From contig SKKV01000149.1 in assembly GCA_007123575.1 (NCBI GenBank), positions 1 through 10,942 on the forward strand: DNA of 10,942 nucleotides, read 5' to 3'. The notes beneath the pieces are model-generated. The model did no database searches, had not been told where the DNA came from, and saw nothing but the letters and a program-made list of their open reading frames with translations. The DNA comes from Wenzhouxiangella sp. GTDB lineage: Bacteria > Pseudomonadota > Gammaproteobacteria > Xanthomonadales > Wenzhouxiangellaceae. Numbering within the stretch: position 1 is the first letter of the stretch; each line of letters starts with the position of its first letter. A program made the translations under genes and the position numbers. Shown in pieces: positions 6,594 to 10,942 of this stretch.

Positions 6594-6614
6594 GATTCCT
6601 GATTCCTGATTCCT
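6594..6614. repeat. Three tandem copies of GATTCCT
   Basis: Three exact 7-base units follow one another, with a partial CT unit before them. The unit length gives a frameshifting microsatellite rather than a CRISPR-like repeat. I recall similar GGAATCA-type runs between genes in GC-rich gammaproteobacteria, but cannot check copy number in this genome. Confidence 0.85.
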
Positions 6615-6680
6615 TTGGCCCTGATCTTCCTGCCGCGGTCGGGTTTTCGACGGGCCGCCGGAATTCTCTAAATCTCGTCA

Positions 6681-6701
6681 AATCGGCAACTTGCGCCGAT
6701 T
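6681..6701. promoter_or_regulatory. Inverted repeat AATCGGC-N7-GCCGATT
   Basis: A perfect 7-bp inverted repeat with a 7-base spacer, ~140 bases upstream of the secreted-protein gene at 6842. No T-run follows, so it is a poor terminator. The centre-to-centre spacing of 14 bases would suit a dimeric regulator. Function unknown. Confidence 0.3.
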
Positions 6702-6841
6702 GCCGGAGGCCGAGCTCACCCTGCGAAATGAAAAAATCATGAAAAAGTAAGGCTTTCGTCAAGCACGACATCGGCCTGCCCGCGAATCTGAAGCTGCGCT
6801 GACAACACGGCAGCGATTCCCCAACAACGGAGGACACACCG

Positions 6842-7465
6842 ATGAAAACTGAGAAGTACTGGATCGTATTACTGGCATTGGCCTTTGTCATCTCACCGCT
6901 GGCGCTGGCGGGCGCGCCGGAGCGGGCTGACTTTGAAGCCAGCCTGGAAAACGCTTTCATCTGCGCCTGGCTGGGCGCGCAGAACTGCGACGATGATGAT
7001 GATGACGAAGACGAGGAAGAAGAGGACGGCGGAGAGCCACCGCTGGCGCGCGGCGATGACCCGACCGGCATGTGGCATCTGATTGTCGACTTCCCGGAAA
7101 TGCCGCCATTTCTCGAAATCATGGTTTTCCATCAAGGCGGAACCCTGACCGAGAGCAACACGTCCCTGCACGGCAACAGTGCCAACCCGTTCTCCCCGTT
7201 CAACGGTTCGGAAGGGCACGGCATCTGGCAGATCAACGAAGACGGCACGACGTCGTTCGCCTTCCAGAAAATGGTCTTTGATGCCGAGGACAACAATGCC
7301 CCGGTCGGCTTTTTGCGGGTCAAGGGAACGGCCATCCTCGACGATGGTGTCTGGCAGGATGTCGAGTCGAACACCTCGATCGTCACCCCGGACGGCTTCG
7401 TTGTCATGGACTTCGGCCAGGCCGACGTTTCCGGCATGAAGCTGTCGCTGGACACGATCAACTAA
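6842..7465 (+). CDS. Secreted protein with Cys pair, poly-acidic tract and beta-rich lipocalin-like domain (hypothetical)
   Basis: 207 residues; the start is well supported by GGAGGA seven bases before ATG. Signal peptide ~1-23, with cleavage likely after ALA (SPLALA-GA). Then FICAWLGAQNC gives C41 and C49, followed directly by an unbroken acidic tract of 13 residues (50-62: six D, E, D, four E, D). The remaining part (~74-205) starts GMWHLIVDFP and continues with FHQGGTLTESNTSLH, GHGIWQI, TTSFAFQKMVFDA and GFLRVKGTAILDDGVW. This is a repeated beta-strand pattern that I recall from small secreted lipocalin-like proteins of unknown function ("GGTLTExNxS" type). Ligand and role are unknown. The acidic tract could bind Ca2+ or other cations. 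The Cys-pair/acid-tract leader matches the protein at 1723-2376, although the main domains differ. A hairpin follows the stop codon. Confidence 0.85.
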   Translation: MKTEKYWIVLLALAFVISPLALAGAPERADFEASLENAFICAWLGAQNCDDDDDDEDEEEEDGGEPPLARGDDPTGMWHLIVDFPEMPPFLEIMVFHQGGTLTESNTSLHGNSANPFSPFNGSEGHGIWQINEDGTTSFAFQKMVFDAEDNNAPVGFLRVKGTAILDDGVWQDVESNTSIVTPDGFVVMDFGQADVSGMKLSLDTIN

Positions 7466-7471
7466 AACTGC

Positions 7472-7507
7472 GTGGGCCCTGCCCGCCACCCGCGGCGCTG
7501 GGCCCAC
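7472..7507 (+). terminator. Hairpin after the secreted-protein gene, possible terminator
   Basis: A perfect 8-bp stem (GTGGGCCC 7472-7479 with GGGCCCAC 7500-7507) lies 7 bases after the stop codon. Its 20-base loop can pair further (CGCC with GGCG). The position fits a terminator, but no T-run follows, so intrinsic termination is uncertain and it may instead stabilise the 3' end. Confidence 0.45.
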
Positions 7508-7536
7508 CTGGCCTCGGAGTCAACCGATCATCGCTG

Positions 7537-7542
7537 TATGAT
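7537..7542 (+). promoter_or_regulatory. Candidate -10 box (TATGAT) for the SUMF1-BspA gene
   Basis: TATGAT differs from the consensus at one base and lies 30 bases before the ATG at 7573. No good -35 is found at the usual spacing, so this is only a candidate. The ribosome site is AAGG at 7562-7565. Confidence 0.25.
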
Positions 7543-7572
7543 GTAGGGCTTACCTGCACTTAAGGCCCATTC

Positions 7573-10044
7573 ATGATCACCGCCAGGTTCGCCGCGATTG
7601 CATTGGCGCTCGCCCTGGTCGGCCCAATGCCTGTTTCAGCCGTTCAGGTCGACCCGGTTTTCCGTGACGGCTTCGAGGACCGGCGTTTCCTGGACTGCGA
7701 GCACTGCCCGCCAATGGTCATGATTCCGGCCGGCACCTTTGTCCAGGGCAGCCCGGTAGAGGAAGCGCAAAGCAACGATGCCGAGCGCCCCCAGCGCTCG
7801 GTCGAGATGGCGGCTTTTGCCGTGTCCCGAACGGCAATCACGTTTGATCAGTGGGATGCCTGTGTTACCGACGATGGCTGCGCGCATGCGCCCGATGATC
7901 ACGGCATGGGCCGCGGAACGCGTCCGGTTGTCGATATCAGCTGGGACGATGCCCGGCAATACCTGGCCTGGCTCCGCAACAAGACCGGCCGCGACTATCG
8001 TCTGTTGTCCGAATCCGAGTGGGAGTACGTCACCCGCGCCGGCACCGGCACGCGATACCACACCGGCAACTGCATCAGCGCTGACCAGGCCAATTTCAAT
8101 GGCCAGATCCCGGCCAAGGACTGCCCATCAGGCAATCATCGCGAGCAAACGCTGCCGGTGGCCAGCTTCGAGGCCAACGGCTTTGGCCTGTACGACACCC
8201 ACGGCAACGTAGCCGAGTGGCTTGCAGACTGCAAAAACGTGACCTACGAAGGCGCACCCACCGACGGCAGCGCCTGGGCTGACGGCGATTGCAGCCAGGC
8301 GGTGATTCGCGGTGGTTCCTGGGCAAACGGCGGCGGGGCCTTGCGTTCGGCTGCTCGCGCCTGGGCGCCACACCAGGCGCGCAGCAATGCCGTGGGCGTG
8401 CGGGTTGCCAGGTCGGTGATGACCTGGCCGCTCTCGGCCGGTTCGATCCCCCAGGGCTGGTACGACACGCTCGAAGACACCGACAGCGGCGAGCGCATCA
8501 TCGAGTTTGCCGGCGAAAACCCGGACGACTATTTCAGGATCAAGGTCAATACCAGCATTGTCTCCGGCAACACTGCTTCCGAGGCCAACCAGATATTCAT
8601 CGGCGTCCAGCCCACCGGCAATCAGTTCGGTTATCCGACCAGCAACACCGGCTTCGATTTCCAGATCGACTGGGGCGACGGAACGGTGGTGCACCTGAGC
8701 GATTCGGACCGCACGCAGATCGAGGGCAGCAACCGGGAAGGCTTCCTCCACACCTACGATGCGCCGGACGTGTACGAAATCACCATGATTGGTGAGATTC
8801 CCTACTGGTCGGCCGAGCCGGATTCAGCCAAGTGGCTGGAGATCAGCAACTGGGGCACCCAGGAGCTGAAGGGAACAAAGCGCTTTTTGTCGCAAACCAG
8901 AAACTTGCAGATTGTTGGCGACGCACTGAAGTTTCCGCCGGTGACACCGAACGTGCTGCGCTGGCATCGATCCTTCCAGTTCAGCGGCTCGGACTATCAC
9001 CCGGCTTACGATACCGGTTCGGCACTGCTGCTGGACAGAATGTTCTACGGCGCGAAACTGAAACGGGCACCGTTCCTGGATACCGGCATGGCGCGCAACT
9101 TCCACAATTTCTTCCGCAGCGCCACCGAACTGGAAGGCCCGATCCCTCATTACAACACCAGCAACGGCGAGTTCTTCTATCGCTTTTTCAGAAATGCGCG
9201 CAAACTGCGCACCGAGGACATACCGCCGCTCGATACCTCCCAAGGGCGGGTGTTCGAGGCCATGTTTGCCGACTTGCCTCTGGTCACGCGCATTCCGGAT
9301 GGCTACAACTTCAGCATGGCCGGCGAGCCGTTCAGCCATCCCGAATGGGTGCCCTATGGCTCGCACAGCAACATGCCAGTCAGCGCCTTGAACCTGTTTG
9401 CCGCAGGTCACACCCACAAGTGGGGTATTGCCCAGACCGGTGCCGATTCCGGCCTGGCGGTCATTGGCAATCTTGACTTCAACACGCCTGCCAACATGGC
9501 CTATGCGTTCCATCGCAATTCAGGGATCAAGGTAGTATCAGGCATGGATATCACCCTGGGAACTGGCGTAGGTCTGTTTCAGGAAAGTGCCATCGAGCAC
9601 GTTGAAGGCACGATAAGGCGGCATCCCGAAGGCTTTTCGTTCGGCAACCTGGGCAACGCATTCGCCATGTGCAAAAACCTGGAATCAGCAGAACTGTATC
9701 TGCCCGGCTGGACGATCCTTGAGGGAATGTTTTCCGGTTCTGCGCCAAGGCAGCTGGTCCTTCGCGCGCCCGATTTCGAAAATGACTTCAACGCGCTGGT
9801 CCCCGATGTGTCGGTGCTGGAGTCGCTGGCACTGCCTGACTGGCCGAGCTATGTAGATTTTTCAATCCGAGACTCGGCCATGGACAGAGACGCCATTATG
9901 GCGCTGATCGAATCCCTGCCGTCCAGAACCAGTCCCGTGACGATCTTCATCGCAGGCGCCGCCGGTGCCGAAGCAATCACCGCGCAAGACCTGGAAACGG
10001 CCGCGGCAAAAAACTGGATCCTGTCGTTCGAACCCCCGAACTGA
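7573..10044 (+). CDS. Secreted SUMF1 (FGE-like) + PKD-like + BspA/DUF285 leucine-rich repeat protein
   Basis: 823 residues, AAGG before the ATG. Signal peptide 1-23 (cleavage after VSA), then DPVFRDGFED at 27-36. The SUMF1 domain (~48-281) has MVMIPAGTFVQGSP, SWDDARQYLAWL, YRLLSESEWEYVTRAGTG, GLYDTHGNVAEW (205-216) and VIRGGSW (244-250). The residues after RGGSW contain no cysteine, so the active-site pair of formylglycine-generating enzymes is missing. Residues ~360-408 are PKD-like (DWGDGT, 366-371, and LHTYDAPDVYEI). From ~480 follow irregular BspA-like repeats of the DUF285 type: FYGAKLKRAPFLDTG, FFRNARKLRTEDIPPLDTS, FEAMFADLPLVTRIP, and again ~637-720. The C-terminus (MALIESLPSR, TIFIAG, TAAAKNW) is typical of such proteins. 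It is likely exported or surface-bound and may bind host, polymer or partner proteins; its role is unknown. Its stop overlaps the next start (TGATG). Confidence 0.87.
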   Translation: MITARFAAIALALALVGPMPVSAVQVDPVFRDGFEDRRFLDCEHCPPMVMIPAGTFVQGSPVEEAQSNDAERPQRSVEMAAFAVSRTAITFDQWDACVTDDGCAHAPDDHGMGRGTRPVVDISWDDARQYLAWLRNKTGRDYRLLSESEWEYVTRAGTGTRYHTGNCISADQANFNGQIPAKDCPSGNHREQTLPVASFEANGFGLYDTHGNVAEWLADCKNVTYEGAPTDGSAWADGDCSQAVIRGGSWANGGGALRSAARAWAPHQARSNAVGVRVARSVMTWPLSAGSIPQGWYDTLEDTDSGERIIEFAGENPDDYFRIKVNTSIVSGNTASEANQIFIGVQPTGNQFGYPTSNTGFDFQIDWGDGTVVHLSDSDRTQIEGSNREGFLHTYDAPDVYEITMIGEIPYWSAEPDSAKWLEISNWGTQELKGTKRFLSQTRNLQIVGDALKFPPVTPNVLRWHRSFQFSGSDYHPAYDTGSALLLDRMFYGAKLKRAPFLDTGMARNFHNFFRSATELEGPIPHYNTSNGEFFYRFFRNARKLRTEDIPPLDTSQGRVFEAMFADLPLVTRIPDGYNFSMAGEPFSHPEWVPYGSHSNMPVSALNLFAAGHTHKWGIAQTGADSGLAVIGNLDFNTPANMAYAFHRNSGIKVVSGMDITLGTGVGLFQESAIEHVEGTIRRHPEGFSFGNLGNAFAMCKNLESAELYLPGWTILEGMFSGSAPRQLVLRAPDFENDFNALVPDVSVLESLALPDWPSYVDFSIRDSAMDRDAIMALIESLPSRTSPVTIFIAGAAGAEAITAQDLETAAAKNWILSFEPPN

Positions 10045-10520
10045 TGTTCGAGCAGGCTACGGGCGCCAACTTCAGTCGCTGCAGAAAGTTTCGCTACACC
10101 TTGTGGCGGCGCTGGAATGACCGCCAGGCGCTGGTGATGATGATTGGTCTGAATCCGTCGACGGCCGATGCTCGCCGCAACGACCCCACCATCCGCCGCG
10201 CAATCGGTTTTGCCAGAGACTGGGGCCACGGCGGGCTGATCATGACCAACCTGTTCGCCTACCGGGCAACCTACCCAACCGACCTCAAAGCCGCCGCTGA
10301 TCCTATCGGCCCGCGCAACGACGAATGGATCCGGCGCGCATCAAGCCAGGTCGACTGCATCGTGGCGATGTGGGGGAACGATGGCAGCTGGCTGGGCCGA
10401 TCGTCCCGGTTAAAAGCCATGCTATCGGGCCGCTTGCAGTGCCTGAAACTGAATGCCGGCGGCGAGCCGGCTCACCCCCTCTATTTGCCCGCGCTACTGA
10501 GGCCGCGCACGTGGTGTTAA
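10044..10520 (+). CDS. DUF1643 domain protein
   Basis: 158 residues. Typical DUF1643 motifs run through the whole length: RKFRYTLWRRW (14-24), MIGLNPSTADARRNDPTIRR (~33-52), GFARDWGHGGLIMTNLFAYRAT (~54-75), LKAAADPIGPRND (~80-92), AMWGNDGSW (~108-116) and the end motif AGGEPAHPLYLPA. It appears full length and soluble, without signal peptide or membrane helix. The biochemical role of the family is unknown; members occur in bacteria and phages. The start codon overlaps the upstream stop by one base (TGATG), and no good ribosome site is seen, so translation is probably coupled to the secreted SUMF1-BspA gene. That pairing of a cytoplasmic protein with a secreted one has no obvious reason and may be chance gene packing. 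Confidence 0.88.
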   Translation: MFEQATGANFSRCRKFRYTLWRRWNDRQALVMMIGLNPSTADARRNDPTIRRAIGFARDWGHGGLIMTNLFAYRATYPTDLKAAADPIGPRNDEWIRRASSQVDCIVAMWGNDGSWLGRSSRLKAMLSGRLQCLKLNAGGEPAHPLYLPALLRPRTWC

Positions 10521-10554
10521 TGGCAGTGCTGCATGGAGCCTGAATTTCCATCCC

Positions 10555-10571
10555 CGATCAGGCACTGATCG
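10555..10571. other. Inverted repeat CGATCA-N5-TGATCG in the gap after the DUF1643 gene
   Basis: A perfect 6-bp inverted repeat, 35 bases after the DUF1643 stop. A second, imperfect palindrome (AGTGCTCGCGAGCGCT, one mismatched pair) follows. No T-run is present, so these are weak terminator candidates or possible operator sites for the lipoprotein gene. A TTGACT hexamer at 10593-10598 has no -10 at normal spacing. Confidence 0.3.
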
Positions 10572-10658
10572 AGTGCTCGCGAGCGCTGCGCATTGACTTT
10601 GCAGGCGCTGGAAAACTGGCAAGATGATAGCGTGGTTTTTCCAAGCTACGAGACATTC

Positions 10659-10942
10659 ATGCGTATCCTGATCATCGTATTGGCGGGAACTTTCATTGTC
10701 GGCTGCGACCCCTTCTCGCAGCCCGAGTCAATGCTCGACGAATACAACCAGCGCCTGGCCCGAGTACTGGATGTCGAACCACAGAGCACGCCGGTACCAA
10801 CAGCACCGGCTTTTCCGCGTTTGCGCGATCGGGTACGCGAGATCGAGCCGCTCAGCCTGAGCATGCTGGATTTCCTGAGACTCTATGGCTGCGAACTGCA
10901 GTTCGTGGTTGGCGAGCGCAACTCCATTCTCGGCCGGGTCGC
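10659..10942 (+). CDS. DUF3080-type lipoprotein (N-terminal part; runs off the window)
   Basis: 94 codons from ATG 10659 to the window end; the frame was read directly because the gene is cut. A short lipoprotein signal peptide (MRILIIVLAGTFIVGC) ends in a lipobox-like IVGC, with C16 the likely lipidated residue; D17 would favour inner-membrane retention if the E. coli +2 rule holds here. Then follow MLDEYNQRLARVLDVEPQ, a Pro-rich linker and LSMLDFLRLYGCELQFVVGE with RNSILGRV. These match the N-terminal part of DUF3080 proteins of gammaproteobacteria as I recall them (LLExYxxRLARVLD, then GLLDFLxLxxC-LxxLIAERNSSLGKV). Function is unknown. The ribosome site is weak (ACGAGA). An antisense frame over this region is a shadow. 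Confidence 0.82.
   Translation, partial: MRILIIVLAGTFIVGCDPFSQPESMLDEYNQRLARVLDVEPQSTPVPTAPAFPRLRDRVREIEPLSLSMLDFLRLYGCELQFVVGERNSILGRV

Larger units (their letters stand above)
6514..6841. other. 328-base intergenic region with tandem repeat and small hairpins
   Basis: No credible gene on either strand. A minus-strand frame across part of it encodes a long poly-Ser run, but this is only the antisense of the acidic tract of the next gene. Features seen: a weak 5-bp hairpin right after the oxygenase stop (CCTGC/GCAGG, 6521-6535, no T-run), a 7-base tandem repeat at 6594-6614, an inverted repeat at 6681-6701, and the ribosome site of the next gene (GGAGGA, 6829-6834). I find no convincing promoter boxes. 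Confidence 0.5.

Noticed and set aside
6594..6614. CRISPR array
   Set aside because: The repeat unit is only 7 bases and directly tandem, without spacers.
6517..7122. Minus-strand frame of ~200 codons with a long poly-Ser run
   Set aside because: The Ser run is the antisense reading of the Asp/Glu tract of the secreted protein at 6842-7465, which has a strong ribosome site and signal peptide. There is no recognisable domain on the minus strand.
7573..8430. Genuine formylglycine-generating enzyme partnered with a sulfatase
   Set aside because: No active-site cysteines follow RGGSW, and no sulfatase gene is in the window.

Overview
The window comes from a GC-rich bacterium, most likely a gammaproteobacterium of the Xanthomonadales/Chromatiales type (Wenzhouxiangella-like). 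This is inference, based on a DUF3080-type lipoprotein, a transmembrane Ser/Thr kinase, CadC-like regulators, and an FRD-G/R-FE motif in secreted proteins. There are no rRNA, tRNA, CRISPR or IS elements. Most products are envelope or signalling proteins of poorly known families.

Layout. (1) 1-1555, minus: membrane Ser/Thr protein kinase, cut by the window edge. (2) 1723-2376, minus: small secreted protein with a Cys pair, an acidic tract and a His-rich conserved domain, followed by a strong hairpin terminator. (3) A 229-bp divergent promoter region. (4) 2606-5309, plus: one ancestral gene now in two frames. A CadC/ToxR-like winged-helix protein with one membrane segment runs through a PEGA-like segment into a SUMF1 (FGE-like) domain and an alpha/beta-hydrolase. 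A single extra base near 3299 splits it. Its last ~110 codons look like read-through into (5), an antisense broken gene at 5085-5652. That remnant keeps an N-terminal fragment of one protein type, an Ig-like C-terminal fragment and an FRDRFE C-terminus, spread over several frames. (6) 5806-6513, plus: 2OG-Fe(II) oxygenase. (7) 6842-7465, plus: a second secreted protein with a Cys pair and an acidic tract. (8) 7573-10044, plus: secreted SUMF1 + PKD-like + BspA-like (DUF285) protein, overlapping by one base with (9) 10044-10520, a DUF1643 protein. (10) 10659 to the end, plus: DUF3080-type lipoprotein, partial.

How the genes may work together (inference). The kinase and the wHTH-SUMF1-hydrolase are both membrane-spanning signal proteins. 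In other bacteria the SUMF1-hydrolase module is often fused directly to a kinase, so their proximity suggests a shared envelope-sensing theme. The divergent secreted acidic protein is a natural candidate target of the wHTH regulator. Neither SUMF1 domain has the cysteine pair of true formylglycine-generating enzymes, so they are probably binding or structural domains. The split regulator, the run-on C-terminus and the antisense remnant together suggest a decaying accessory segment at about 3300-5650.
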